64,000 bases of DNA from NCBI GenBank assembly GCA_039815825.1, contig JBCBYO010000012.1, positions 21,830-85,829 of the forward strand, written 5' to 3'. Shown in pieces: positions 47,825-56,121 of the stretch (position 1 is its first letter; every line of letters begins with the position of its first letter). A program made the translations under genes and the position numbers. Below the pieces are notes generated by a model. The model was not told the origin of the DNA, ran no database searches, and saw nothing but the letters and a program-made list of their open reading frames with translations. This stretch comes from JBCBDX01 sp039815825 (GTDB lineage Bacteria; Pseudomonadota; Alphaproteobacteria; Rhizobiales; Rhizobiaceae).

Positions 47825-49438
47825 TTAGCCTCTGTCCCTAAACGCGCGCCTGATGATTTTGCCGCTTTCCGTGGTTGGTATTTCATCGACGATTTCTACA
47901 CGGCGTGGATAAAGATGGGCCGATAACCGGTTGCGAACCCAGTTTTTCAGTTCATCGGGCAACCGGGGATCAAGCCTTGCCTCGGGTTTAACAGACACAA
48001 ATGCAGCAACTTGCTCGGTTCGTTCTGCATCGGCGATGCCTACAACTGCCGCTTCCAAAACAGCCTCGTGCGTGCGTAGGCACTCCTCGATTTCCGACGG
48101 CCCGATTCGATAGCCGGCTGACGTGATTACGTCGTCATTGCGCGACTTGAATGTAAACCATCCATCTGCGGACCGGGTGGCGATGTCACCGGTACGAACC
48201 CACCCATTGACGATTTTCTCAGACGTTGCTTCCGGATCCTCAAAATACTCGAGCATCGCAACTGGTGTATCGGCTTTGATGACGATTTCACCTTCACCAT
48301 CATCAATAAAGTCGCCGTCTTCGTTGATGAGTTTTACGTCATGACCTGGCGTGACTTTTCCCATCGAGGCGGGGTTGTTGACGCCAATTGCCCGGCTCGA
48401 TCCAATCACGGTGTTGCATTCGGTCTGGCCGTAAAACTCATTGATGGCTGTTTTGAAGACGTTTTGGGCGAATTTGTGCGTTTCTGGCCCAAGTTGTTCT
48501 CCTGCGGTGCCGACTGCTCGGATGCTTAAGGGCGGTGTCTTGCCTTTGTAACCGGCCAGAATCCTAATCGCGGTTGGTGGTAAAAAGGCGTTCGTTACCC
48601 GATGACGAGATAAGACTGAAAAAGCCCAATCGGCAGAGAAGCGTGGCGCATTGGCTGCTACCACTGGCACCCCAAAATAGAGGGCAGGCAAGAGCGCGTT
48701 GAGTAAGCCGCCAGCCCATGCCCAGTCTGACGGGGTCCAGAACACATCATTTTCTTGCGGCATTTTTTCTTGGGCCAGTTGTATGCCCGGAAGATGGCCG
48801 AGCAAGACACGCTGGGCGTGCAAAACGCCTTTTGGTTGATCGGTCGTGCCAGATGTAAACAACATCATCGCCGGGTCATTTGCTTTACTATCAATAATTT
48901 TTTCGACGGGCGCTGCTTCTTTCACGGCTTGGGCAAAATTTGTCGCTCCGCTTGCTTCACCGGTCACCAAAAGCGTTTTTGGTTTTAGGTCATCGTCACT
49001 TTTACCGTCCATCCAGCGATCGAAGGCTTGTTGTGTTGCTACAAAGACTTTTGGTCGGGATTTGGCGATGCGGTAGGCTATGGCCTGCGGTCCAAATTGT
49101 GTGGCCAGCGGCACCGCTATTGCGCCGATCCGATAGGCCGCCAAATGCGTTGCGACGGCCTCATAACTCTGTGGAAGCTGAATAGCGACCCGATCGCCGA
49201 CCCCGACTCCCAGTTGTTTGAGGGCCCCTGCCACCCGTTGGCTCTGCTTTTCCAGCTGATGCCAAGTGATGGTTGTTGGGGGCGCTTGATCGCCATTATC
49301 GATGATGAGAGCGGGCTCATCAGGCATTGCTTCGGCGTGGCGGGTTACGCAAGCTTGCGTGATGTTGAAATTTTCCGGAATTCGCCACTGAAAGGATGAC
49401 TTCAGTGCTTCATAATTTTCTATGTAGTTGGGGAGCAT
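47825..49438 (-). CDS. Acyl-CoA synthetase (AMP-forming)
   Basis: This 537-residue enzyme activates a carboxylic acid to acyl-CoA via an acyl-adenylate. Motifs: A3 AMP-binding MMLFTSGTTDQPKGVLHAQR, A5 NEFYGQTECNTVIGSS, A7 GWVRTGDIATRSADGWFTFKSRNDD, the hinge KSRNDDVITSAGYRIGPSEIE, and the catalytic Lys of A10 TESGKIIRRAFR. The overall wording is that of acetyl/propionyl- or medium-chain acyl-CoA synthetases of the ACSM type. Length fits. It stands alone on the minus strand between the CelD-like gene and the tRNA-Leu gene, with its promoter in 49439-49499. Confidence 0.95.
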   Translation of the reverse strand: MLPNYIENYEALKSSFQWRIPENFNITQACVTRHAEAMPDEPALIIDNGDQAPPTTITWHQLEKQSQRVAGALKQLGVGVGDRVAIQLPQSYEAVATHLAAYRIGAIAVPLATQFGPQAIAYRIAKSRPKVFVATQQAFDRWMDGKSDDDLKPKTLLVTGEASGATNFAQAVKEAAPVEKIIDSKANDPAMMLFTSGTTDQPKGVLHAQRVLLGHLPGIQLAQEKMPQENDVFWTPSDWAWAGGLLNALLPALYFGVPVVAANAPRFSADWAFSVLSRHRVTNAFLPPTAIRILAGYKGKTPPLSIRAVGTAGEQLGPETHKFAQNVFKTAINEFYGQTECNTVIGSSRAIGVNNPASMGKVTPGHDVKLINEDGDFIDDGEGEIVIKADTPVAMLEYFEDPEATSEKIVNGWVRTGDIATRSADGWFTFKSRNDDVITSAGYRIGPSEIEECLRTHEAVLEAAVVGIADAERTEQVAAFVSVKPEARLDPRLPDELKNWVRNRLSAHLYPRRVEIVDEIPTTESGKIIRRAFRDRG

Positions 49439-49499
49439 TTACCGATCAAAGCTCTGGTCTTGCAGTTTTGGAAACTTTTTGCGCGTGTCCTAAAGCTGT

Positions 49500-49584
49500 T
49501 GGTGCCCCTGGCCCGACTCGAACGGGCACTTCCGAAGAAAACGGATTTTGAATCCGTCGCGTCTACCAATTCCGCCACAGGGGC
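49500..49584 (-). tRNA. tRNA-Leu, anticodon CAA
   Basis: On the minus strand the 85-base gene starts GCCCCTG, pairing with CAGGGGC at the other end and followed by A-CCA, so the CCA end is encoded. The D arm begins GTGGCGGAATTGG; the anticodon stem-loop is ACGGATT-CAA-AATCCGT, giving anticodon CAA (reads UUG). The variable arm is long, as required for class II leucine tRNAs, and the T arm carries GTTCGAG. There is no integrase or direct repeat near it. Confidence 0.98.
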
Positions 49585-49601
49585 CTGCCACGGTGGACGA
49601 A

Positions 49602-49630
49602 CGTGTATGTCTGCGCCGTCGAAGCGTCAA
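49602..49630 (-). promoter_or_regulatory. Promoter of the tRNA-Leu gene
   Basis: On the minus strand TTGACG (49630-49625) and TACACG (49607-49602) are exactly 17 bases apart, and the -10 ends 18 bases before the tRNA 5' end. This matches a sigma-70-type promoter in position and spacing; the -10 is weak. Confidence 0.65.
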
Positions 49631-49686
49631 GGCAATGTTTGCACATTGATGTTATTGGCAATGAAAACAAATAGACGAGAGACAAG

Positions 49687-50322
49687 ATGAGCGGCGAAAA
49701 TCAAGCTAATCACCCTCATGACGGGGCGCTGGCAAAAGTGGACGCGCTGCTGCGCGAATTACCCCGTGACGAAGCCGGGACGATATCACTTGGACAGTTA
49801 AGCGATGCCATGGAGGAACGCGCTTTCGGCTTGATGCTGCTGATCCTGGCTATCCCATGCTGTCTGCCGTTCGTCTATCTTTTGCCCCAGATTGTTGCCG
49901 TTCCGATGGCTGTTCTTGTTGGCCAAATGGCAATGGGTCGAAAGTCGCCGTGGTTGCCTGAAAGTCTCCGCGCGCGCCGCTTGCCGGTTGACGGTTTCCG
50001 ATCGGTTTTGGCGAGGGTGCGCAAATGGGGTGGTTGGCTGGAGCGGCTGACCCACCAACGTTTTGCGGGGCTAACCAACACCCTTGCGGCACGTATTGTT
50101 GGCGCGCTGTTGTTTATTCCTTGCTTGTCGATTCTCGTGCCCCTTCCGCTTACAAACACCGTGCCAGGTATAGGTGTTGCCCTGGCTTCGGCGGGTTTGA
50201 TAGAGCGGGATGGTGTTTTTGTCGTTGCTGGCGTGGTTATCGCGTTGGTATGGGTTGGGGCGCTATTGATTGGCGGGCCAACATTGGTCTATTTGGCGAT
50301 CGACCTCGTTTTGAACAGGTAG
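49687..50322 (+). CDS. Exopolysaccharide synthesis protein ExoD
   Basis: ExoD is an inner-membrane protein first linked to exopolysaccharide production and symbiosis in rhizobia. The 211-residue protein has a cytoplasmic N-terminal part (1-50), then several membrane helices (LMLLILAIPCCLPFVYLLPQ, GALLFIPCLSILVPLPLTNT, FVVAGVVIALVWVGALLIGG) and the conserved VPMAVLVGQMAMGRKSPWLP segment. It has no assigned enzyme activity. Its ATG follows the tRNA-Leu promoter region, and its stop lies 9 bases before the dsbB ATG, so they may share a transcript. Confidence 0.93.
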   Translation: MSGENQANHPHDGALAKVDALLRELPRDEAGTISLGQLSDAMEERAFGLMLLILAIPCCLPFVYLLPQIVAVPMAVLVGQMAMGRKSPWLPESLRARRLPVDGFRSVLARVRKWGGWLERLTHQRFAGLTNTLAARIVGALLFIPCLSILVPLPLTNTVPGIGVALASAGLIERDGVFVVAGVVIALVWVGALLIGGPTLVYLAIDLVLNR

Positions 50323-50331
50323 GGGCGGTTT

Positions 50332-50856
50332 ATGACCGAAATATCTGCCGATGAGCGCTATTTGATTTTTGCGCTCAGCATCGCTTTTGTCATGGCTGCG
50401 GTAGTGGGGACAGCGCTCGTTTTCGAGCATGTTTTTGGATACCTCCCCTGTTACCTTTGCCTGTTGCAGCGCACTCCCTACTATATTGGCATACCGGTCG
50501 CTCTGGTTGCAGCGGCTGCCTCTTGGCTACGTTGGCCAGTGCTCGTCACCCGCTTGGCGTTGATCGCTGTGGGCCTATTGATGGCTTATGGGGCCGTCTT
50601 GAGTGGTTACCACGCGGGTGTTGAATGGCGTTGGTGGGAAGGCCCGGCAGATTGCGGCGCGACAACCGGCGGTGTGGTCACCGACGCGAACAATCTTCTT
50701 GCCGCGATAGAAATTGTGAAGCCGCCTTCATGTGACGAGGCAGCATTGCGAGTGCTTGGCTTGTCGTTCGCCGGGTGGAATGTGCTTGTTAGCGTCGCCC
50801 TCGCGCTTTGGGTCTTCGTTACACTGCGTGGTGGCGTTTCGCAAAAATCAAACTGA
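50332..50856 (+). CDS. Disulfide bond formation protein B
   Basis: DsbB reoxidises periplasmic DsbA, passing electrons to quinone. The 174-residue protein has four helices and the two required cysteine pairs: CYLC in YLPCYLCLLQRTPYY (residues about 39-42), preceding the second helix, and Cys in EGPADCGATTGG and KPPSCDEAALR in the second periplasmic loop. Order and spacing fit, including the Arg after the first pair (QR). It lies between exoD and the convergent HNH nuclease gene. No DsbA gene is present in the window. Confidence 0.95.
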   Translation: MTEISADERYLIFALSIAFVMAAVVGTALVFEHVFGYLPCYLCLLQRTPYYIGIPVALVAAAASWLRWPVLVTRLALIAVGLLMAYGAVLSGYHAGVEWRWWEGPADCGATTGGVVTDANNLLAAIEIVKPPSCDEAALRVLGLSFAGWNVLVSVALALWVFVTLRGGVSQKSN

Positions 50857-50915
50857 GATTTACGTGCGAAGATCGGCGTATTGCCTGACAACGGCACCGA
50901 AAGTGCACGGCCGTA

Positions 50916-51473
50916 TTACGGCTCCAGCTCGGTATCCCAATATAAATAGTCCATCCAGCTCTCATGGAGATGGTTCGGCGGGAACCGGCGGCCATTGTTG
51001 TTGAGTTCATGGACCGTCGGTTGAAACGGCATTTGGCGCGGTTTCATGTCGGTTTGTGAAGGCATGCGCCCACCTTTTCGCAGATTGCATGGTGAGCACG
51101 CAGTGACGATGTTTTGCCACGTTGTTTGACCGCCAAAGCGCCTGGGTACCAAATGATCGAACGTTAAATCTTCCGTCGAACCGCAATATTGGCACTCAAA
51201 GTGATCGCGTAAAAACACGTTGAAGCGTGTGAAGGCCGGATAAGTCGCTGGTTTGATGTATTCCTTGAGGCTGACAACACTTGGCACCCGCATGGCAAAT
51301 GATGGCGAGTTCACTTCGGTCTCGTATTCGGCAACAATATTGACGCGATCGAGGAACACGGCCTTTACCGCATCCTGCCAAGACCAAAGCGAGAGTGGGT
51401 AGTAACTTAGCGGCCGATAGTCGGCGTTAAGTACAAGTGCGGGAAGTGCCTCCGGTGAGACCGCGACTGTCAA
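50916..51473 (-). CDS. HNH endonuclease domain protein
   Basis: The 185-residue protein has LPALVLNADYRPLSYYPLSLW at the N-terminus, typical of the conserved alphaproteobacterial HNH family. The nuclease core is CQYCGSTEDLTFDHLVPRRFGG (two zinc cysteines plus the H of the HNH) and NIVTACSPCNLRKGGRMPSQ with the second Cys pair. The first start option is a TTG at 51491, but AGGGG lies 7 bases before the TTG at 51473, and the resulting LTVAVS start matches relatives. No restriction or mobile genes adjoin it, so it may be a housekeeping nuclease of unknown role. Confidence 0.93.
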   Translation of the reverse strand: MTVAVSPEALPALVLNADYRPLSYYPLSLWSWQDAVKAVFLDRVNIVAEYETEVNSPSFAMRVPSVVSLKEYIKPATYPAFTRFNVFLRDHFECQYCGSTEDLTFDHLVPRRFGGQTTWQNIVTACSPCNLRKGGRMPSQTDMKPRQMPFQPTVHELNNNGRRFPPNHLHESWMDYLYWDTELEP

Positions 51474-51609
51474 GGTTATCCCCTGTACCAAGCTTACATT
51501 ACGCCTCTTATACTAAGCTTGTTGTGACAGTGATGTGAAGTTGTTACGTCAGTATTATGGCGCGGCATATTGCCCATATATTTCATGTGGTTATGCAGAA
51601 ATATGACAA

Positions 51610-52263
51610 TCAGGGTGCGACGTTGCGTTGTGCGATTTTCGCATAATAGGCCCAAAACAGCCGCGCAGAGACCCCTCTCCACGGGGCCCATGATTCGGCC
51701 ATCGAACGCAGTTGTTTTTCGTCCGGTCGTTCTGCCAAGTTGAATGCGTGACGAGCCGCATTTTGGAGCGCTAGATCGCCTGCCGGGAATATGTCCGGAT
51801 GTCCAACCGCAAACAGGAGGTAAACTTCCGCGGTCCAAGGGCCAATGCCCTTCACCTTTGTCAGATGTTTGATTGCTTCGACTGCCGGCATGTCTCCCAA
51901 ACCGTCCAGAACCAGCGACTCCTCTTTGATCGCATCGCACAGGGCGCACAGCGCTTTTTGTTTGGGGCGTGACAGACCTGCTTCGATCCACGCTGGTTCA
52001 CCGCGCTCAATAAAATTTTCCGGATCCAGCGGTGCTATTGTTGCCGTCAGTCTTTTCCAGATCGCATCGGCGCTCTGGACGGAAACCTGTTGCGAAACGA
52101 TGATTTTGACGAGGCTTTCAAAGCCAGCATCGGTGCGGCGCAGCGGTACATGGTCTACGGCCTCTGCGATTTTGGCCAACATCGGATCTCGTTCTTTCAG
52201 CCAACGCAGGCCTGCTTCGATATGGGCTTGTGTTTCAATGGTTGCAGGCATGGTTCGTTTCAT
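51610..52263 (-). CDS. DNA-3-methyladenine glycosylase (AlkA family)
   Basis: This HhH-GPD glycosylase (217 aa from the chosen start) removes alkylated bases from DNA. It has the SLVKIIVSQQVSVQSADAIWKRL segment, the helix-hairpin-helix LTKVKGIGPWTAEVYLLFA and the catalytic Asp region HPDIFPAGDLALQ. The C-terminus ends WAPWRGVSARLFWAYYAK. ATGs at 52263 and 52251 are both possible, and a TTG at 52272. Divergent gluQRS starts at 52278, so at 52263 only 14 bases separate the two starts and their promoters must lie inside each other's coding sequence. Confidence 0.93.
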   Translation of the reverse strand: MKRTMPATIETQAHIEAGLRWLKERDPMLAKIAEAVDHVPLRRTDAGFESLVKIIVSQQVSVQSADAIWKRLTATIAPLDPENFIERGEPAWIEAGLSRPKQKALCALCDAIKEESLVLDGLGDMPAVEAIKHLTKVKGIGPWTAEVYLLFAVGHPDIFPAGDLALQNAARHAFNLAERPDEKQLRSMAESWAPWRGVSARLFWAYYAKIAQRNVAP

Positions 52264-52277
52264 GCCACCCACATCGC

Positions 52278-53159
52278 ATGTCTGCGACCGATGATCGACC
52301 TGTTTTCCGCTTTGCGCCGTCTCCCAACGGACACCTTCATCTCGGACATGCTTTTAGCGCACTGTTAAATCAAAAACGCGCAAACGAGCTGGCTGGTCGC
52401 ATGTTGCTGCGTATCGAAGATATCGACACCGCTCGCTGTACACCAAAACTCGAAGCCGAAATGCTAGAGGATCTGAATTGGATTGGATTTGAATGGGAAG
52501 GGGAAATAAGGCGCCAGTCTGAGCATTTTGATGCTTACCAATCAGCGCTTGATACGCTGACTGACGCCGATCTGGCATATCACAGCGCGCTGACCCGTGG
52601 TGATCTTCGAGACATCGTCACAGCAGCTGAGCAGGCTGGTCAAGATTGGCCAACTGATCCCGATGGCGCGCCATTGTTTCCCGGTCGAGATCATGAGGTC
52701 CAGCCGTCTGATGCGGAGGCCCCAGGCGTATGGCGTCTCGACGTCAAAGCGGCAATGGCGCATCTGGGCGTGGACCGGTTGTCATGGGTGGAAGAGGGGG
52801 CTGGTCCAGAAGGGGAGACAGGGCTGGTTTTCGCGAATCCAGCGATGTGGGGCGATTTTATTCTGGCCCGCCGCGACACCCCGACAAGTTACCATTTGAG
52901 CGTTGTCGTCGACGATCATGTGCAGGGCGTCACGGATGTTGTGCGTGGTCGTGACTTATATTGCGCAACGGCTGCTCACGCCTTGCTGCAGGATCTTTTA
53001 GGGTTCGATCGTCCTCGGTATTTTCACCACAATCTGATTTTGGAGCCTGGTGGAACTCGAAAACTCTCCAAAAGTCGTCAGGACACGAGCTTGCGCGGTT
53101 TGAGACATGCGGGCGTTACACCTGGGGATGTAGCGCGAATGATTGGACTGAGTGCTTAA
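52278..53159 (+). CDS. gluQRS: Glutamyl-Q tRNA(Asp) synthetase
   Basis: GluQRS is a truncated glutamyl-tRNA synthetase paralogue that attaches glutamate to the queuosine at position 34 of tRNA(Asp). The 293-residue protein starts at ATG 52278 with VFRFAPSPNGHLHLGHAFSAL, which carries the HLGH form of the HIGH motif. It ends around residue 293 without an anticodon-binding domain, with the class I KMSKS-like KLSKSRQDTSLRGLR. The zinc-binding cysteines of E. coli GluQRS are absent, which occurs in alphaproteobacterial members. The frame is open 16 codons earlier, but those are not conserved. The last four bases overlap the next gene. Confidence 0.95.
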   Translation: MSATDDRPVFRFAPSPNGHLHLGHAFSALLNQKRANELAGRMLLRIEDIDTARCTPKLEAEMLEDLNWIGFEWEGEIRRQSEHFDAYQSALDTLTDADLAYHSALTRGDLRDIVTAAEQAGQDWPTDPDGAPLFPGRDHEVQPSDAEAPGVWRLDVKAAMAHLGVDRLSWVEEGAGPEGETGLVFANPAMWGDFILARRDTPTSYHLSVVVDDHVQGVTDVVRGRDLYCATAAHALLQDLLGFDRPRYFHHNLILEPGGTRKLSKSRQDTSLRGLRHAGVTPGDVARMIGLSA

Positions 53160-53449
53160 GCGCCCAGTTTATTCAATCCTAGTTTGGAAAGGACGCTGAA
53201 GCCGAGCAAGAAGAATGCACCACACACCATCAACACTGCTAAAACTGTGGGGTCGTTGGTTCGAAAGTCAGTGTATTCAATGCCAATGCCAACGATGAGT
53301 GATCCGGCGACAAGTAGGCTCATATTCCCCAAGGGGCCAAACCCATCAACGCCTAATACGCCGTCCATGGCGCTGCCAATGAAAAAGCCGCCGGCCACAA
53401 GGAAGAATCCGATAAAAAGCCAGCCTTGTGTGGTCAAATCGGTGAGCAT
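53156..53449 (-). CDS. Small integral membrane protein, not recognised
   Basis: This 97-residue protein has three predicted membrane helices (WLFIGFFLVAGGFFIG, NMSLLVAGSLIVGIGIEY, TVLAVLMVCGAFFLLGFSVL) joined by short glycine-rich loops (DGVLGVDGFGPLGN) and no known motif. A small GNMSLLVAG segment precedes the second helix. It overlaps the gluQRS stop by four bases on the other strand and lies 59 bases after the BrkB-like gene end. Its ribosome site GGAGGAG is strong but sits inside a small hairpin. Confidence 0.72.
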   Translation of the reverse strand: MLTDLTTQGWLFIGFFLVAGGFFIGSAMDGVLGVDGFGPLGNMSLLVAGSLIVGIGIEYTDFRTNDPTVLAVLMVCGAFFLLGFSVLSKLGLNKLGA

Positions 53450-53455
53450 CTTGAA

Positions 53456-53470
53456 TCTCCTCCAAGGAGG
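53456..53470 (-). promoter_or_regulatory. Ribosome-site hairpin before the small membrane protein gene
   Basis: The leader reads CCTCCTTGGAGGAG on the minus strand: CCTC (53470-53467) can pair with GAGG (53462-53459) around a CTTG loop, hiding the GGAGGAG ribosome site seven bases before the ATG. The CCTCC segment is also a copy of the 16S anti-Shine-Dalgarno core. A role in translation control is possible but untested. Confidence 0.4.
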
Positions 53471-53508
53471 TTATCAAAAGGCCGTTAACTTTCTGTTTAC
53501 GAGCTTGG

Positions 53509-54369
53509 TTAATCGGACCTTGGCACGAGCGCCCTTGCGGTCTGATAGCGGATGATCGCGGCGTTAATCTCTGCGCCCAAGATAAAGATCGCAGCAACGA
53601 TATACAGGAACACAAGCGCAATCATGAGTGAAGCCAAACCTGCATATGTGGTCACATAGGTTGCAAAACGCTCCAAATAGGCGGCAAAAACCGAGGCCCC
53701 CAATATCCAAAAACTGATTGTGACGACGATGCCGGGCACAAGTGAAGAAAAGGTTCTTTTGCCTGCTGGTAGCCATTTATGGACAACGAAAAGCCCCGCT
53801 ACCAGCACTGTCAATGCGATTGCATAACGCCAAAAACCAACTTCGAATGACAAGGTCTCAACGGCCGGAATATATTGCTCAACGATCCGAAAAACCAAAG
53901 GGGCCAGAACCAAAAGGAAGCTGATAGCCATAAAACAAAGGGTCGCGATGAAAACAAACCCAAGGCTTTGCAGCCGTACATAAACCAATGAGCGCGTTTC
54001 GCTTACCCGATAAGCCCTATTCAGCGCGACACGTAGGGCTTCAATACCATTGGTCGCAAAAAAGGCAGCTGCAACGACGGAAACTGTCAGCAACCCACCC
54101 CTAGGGACTGTTAGTACATTTCTGACTTCGTTTGCTATCGGTTCAGCGATACGCTCGGGCCAGGTATCAAACACCAAGTGAACGGCAAGATCTGCAAATT
54201 GTTCAGCGCCGAGAAACGTCGCCAATGTGGTCGCAAATATCAAAAAAGGAAAAATCGCTAGCAATGTGGATAGCGCCACATGGCTCGCCATTGCCCAGCC
54301 ATCAGCCAAATCAAAATGCCCCAATGCATCAAATAGGACCCGGCGGGCTATGACGAATGTTTTTTGCAT
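53509..54369 (-). CDS. YihY/BrkB family membrane protein
   Basis: A 286-residue integral membrane protein with six or seven helices. The family markers are GWAMASHVALSTLLAIFPFLIFATTLA at about 20-45, the RGGLLTVSVVAAAFFATNGIEALRVALNRAYRV region and the end VFLYIVAAIFILGAEINAAI. BrkB was named for serum resistance in Bordetella; YihY was once called RNase BN, an assignment now dropped. Function is unknown. It is alone on the minus strand between the small membrane protein gene and the divergent SDR gene. Confidence 0.93.
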   Translation of the reverse strand: MQKTFVIARRVLFDALGHFDLADGWAMASHVALSTLLAIFPFLIFATTLATFLGAEQFADLAVHLVFDTWPERIAEPIANEVRNVLTVPRGGLLTVSVVAAAFFATNGIEALRVALNRAYRVSETRSLVYVRLQSLGFVFIATLCFMAISFLLVLAPLVFRIVEQYIPAVETLSFEVGFWRYAIALTVLVAGLFVVHKWLPAGKRTFSSLVPGIVVTISFWILGASVFAAYLERFATYVTTYAGLASLMIALVFLYIVAAIFILGAEINAAIIRYQTARALVPRSD

Positions 54370-54456
54370 GTGCGGTTGTTTGCCCTTTCAATCCGGTTAC
54401 AAGCCACCCCAAACATAGTCTAAGTAAGGGGTAATTATAGGGAGTGGCACAAGATC

Positions 54457-55287
54457 ATGATGGATAAGCCGGTCATTATTGTCACGGGATGTTCTACCGG
54501 CATTGGTGCTCATTGCGCACGAAAACTGTTAGAAGACGGCTGGCGCGTGATTGCGACAGCGCGCAAAGATGAAGACCTTGCGAGATTAAGGGCAGAGGGC
54601 GCTGAGGCTCTGTTCTTAGAACATCGGGATCCTGACTCAATAGCCAGCTTCTTTAGTCAAGCGATGGAATTGACCGGTAATCGACTTGATGCACTTTTTA
54701 ACAATGCCGGTTACGCGCAACCTGGCGCTGTTGAGGACTTGCCGATCGAAGCTTTGCGCGAACAGATGGAAGTCAATTTCTTCGCCTATCATCAGATTAT
54801 CCACTTGGCTGTTCCGGTCATGCGAGAGCAGGGCCACGGGCGGATTATCAATTGTTCGTCGGTATTGGGCCGCGTAGCCATGCCTTGGCGCGGCGCCTAT
54901 ACAGCTTCCAAGTTTGCGCTCAACGCGTTGACGAAGACACTGCGCATGGAACTCGATGGAACCGGGATTCACGTAAGCCTTATTGAGCCCGGATCGATCC
55001 CATCCAATATCGCGGCTAATGGGGTCCGGTATGCGATGAAATATATAGATTATGCAAACTCGCCCCATGCGGACAAATATCGCAAACGGCTTGAGAATTT
55101 GAACGCACAAAAGCCGCCAACAGATCTTTCAGGTGCCGAACCTGTTTATAAAGCGCTCCGCAAAGCGCTAACGTCGCGTCGGCCTAGGCCTCATTACCCC
55201 GTCAAACTGGAGACACATATTGCGATCGCATTGGACAGGTTGTTACCAAGGGACATTTTCTATCGACTCTTGAACCGGATGGCCTAA
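54457..55287 (+). CDS. Short-chain dehydrogenase/reductase
   Basis: Classical SDR of 276 residues. The NAD(P)-binding motif is IIVTGCSTGIGAHCARKLLEDGWRV (TGxxxGIG), with basic RK just after the beta-2 strand that suggests NADP. NNAGYAQPG follows, and the catalytic Ser-Tyr-Lys are in NCSSVLGRVAMPWRGAYTASKFALN. The C-terminal extension (about 200-276) with LPRDIFYRLLNRMA resembles SDRs acting on steroids or long-chain substrates. No pathway partner is adjacent; the next gene, a HIG1-like protein, starts 42 bases later. Confidence 0.93.
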   Translation: MMDKPVIIVTGCSTGIGAHCARKLLEDGWRVIATARKDEDLARLRAEGAEALFLEHRDPDSIASFFSQAMELTGNRLDALFNNAGYAQPGAVEDLPIEALREQMEVNFFAYHQIIHLAVPVMREQGHGRIINCSSVLGRVAMPWRGAYTASKFALNALTKTLRMELDGTGIHVSLIEPGSIPSNIAANGVRYAMKYIDYANSPHADKYRKRLENLNAQKPPTDLSGAEPVYKALRKALTSRRPRPHYPVKLETHIAIALDRLLPRDIFYRLLNRMA

Positions 55288-55329
55288 ATCCACCCAGACG
55301 AAAGTTTCGGGCGCTGCCCAAGGGTTACA

Positions 55330-55530
55330 ATGTCTACAGTGATGTTCTTTTTGGCACTGATCGCCATGGGTGCCGTCGCAATTGTCTTGCTGATGGGCCT
55401 TAGAAATTTGCTCACCCAGGGTGATGTCAATTTATCAAACAAGCTCATGCAGGCTCGTGTTTTTCTTCAGTTTGTCGCGGTTGTGATTATCGTCATCGGC
55501 GTCCTCATCGCACGTCAAGCCACGGGTTAA
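55330..55530 (+). CDS. Twin-transmembrane small protein (HIG1-domain-like)
   Basis: The 66 residues hold two membrane helices (VMFFLALIAMGAVAIVLLMGL and VFLQFVAVVIIVIGVLIA) joined by RNLLTQGDVNLSNKLMQAR. This is the small twin-TM family related to HIG1 domains, which associates with respiratory complexes in mitochondria. In this order it almost always precedes the cob(I)alamin adenosyltransferase gene, as here, 5 bases away. Function in bacteria is unknown. Confidence 0.9.
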   Translation: MSTVMFFLALIAMGAVAIVLLMGLRNLLTQGDVNLSNKLMQARVFLQFVAVVIIVIGVLIARQATG

Positions 55531-55535
55531 GCGCA

Positions 55536-56117
55536 ATGGTAACACTCAATAAGATTTACACGAAAACCGGCGACAGTGGCACGACCGCGCTTGGGACGGG
55601 CGAGCGCCGCTTCAAATATGATCTACGTGTTTCTGCCTATGGAACGGTCGACGAGACCAATGCTTGCGTGGGGTTAGCACGGCTTCATACGGCGTCGTCG
55701 GACCCTGATTTGGACCGGATGTTGTCACGCATTCAAAATGACCTTTTCGACTTAGGTGCGGACCTGGCGACGCCGGAAACAGAAGAGCCTCCAGCCTATG
55801 AACCTTTGCGTATCGTGGAGGCGCAGGTTCAGCGTGTAGAAGCCGATATTGATGCCCTCAATCACGGGCTACAACCATTGAAGTCCTTCATATTACCGGG
55901 CGGCAGTGCTGCTTCTGCCAATCTCCATCTTGCCCGAACGGTGGCCCGTCGAGCTGAAAGGCTGATTGTGGAATTGGCTGAACAGCCTGGCGAACACGTG
56001 AACACTGAGGCGGTCAAATATATGAACCGTATTAGCGATTTCTTCTTTGTTGCCGCTCGTGTCGTAAACGCAAACGGTGCCGATGACGTGTTGTGGGTGC
56101 CGGGTAAGAACCGCTGA
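55536..56117 (+). CDS. Cob(I)alamin adenosyltransferase, PduO type
   Basis: The enzyme makes adenosylcobalamin from cob(I)alamin and ATP. The 193-residue protein has the N-terminal ATP loop KIYTKTGDSGTTALGTGERRFKYD, the SAYGTVDETNACVGLAR segment and RTVARRAERLIVEL with the family Arg residues, then KYMNRISDFFFVAARV near the C-terminus. Its neighbours are the twin-TM protein upstream and, after a short secreted protein and a rhomboid, etfBA. In related genomes etfBA directly follows, so two genes appear to have been inserted here. Confidence 0.95.
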   Translation: MVTLNKIYTKTGDSGTTALGTGERRFKYDLRVSAYGTVDETNACVGLARLHTASSDPDLDRMLSRIQNDLFDLGADLATPETEEPPAYEPLRIVEAQVQRVEADIDALNHGLQPLKSFILPGGSAASANLHLARTVARRAERLIVELAEQPGEHVNTEAVKYMNRISDFFFVAARVVNANGADDVLWVPGKNR

Positions 56118-56121
56118 GCGT

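Noticed and set aside
49500..49584. tRNA-Leu as an integration site of a genomic island
   Set aside because: Both sides are ordinary chromosomal genes, with no integrase and no repeated tRNA end in the window.
50916..51473. HNH nuclease as a homing endonuclease or restriction enzyme
   Set aside because: The N-terminal region matches a conserved chromosomal family, and there is no intron, methylase or phage gene nearby.
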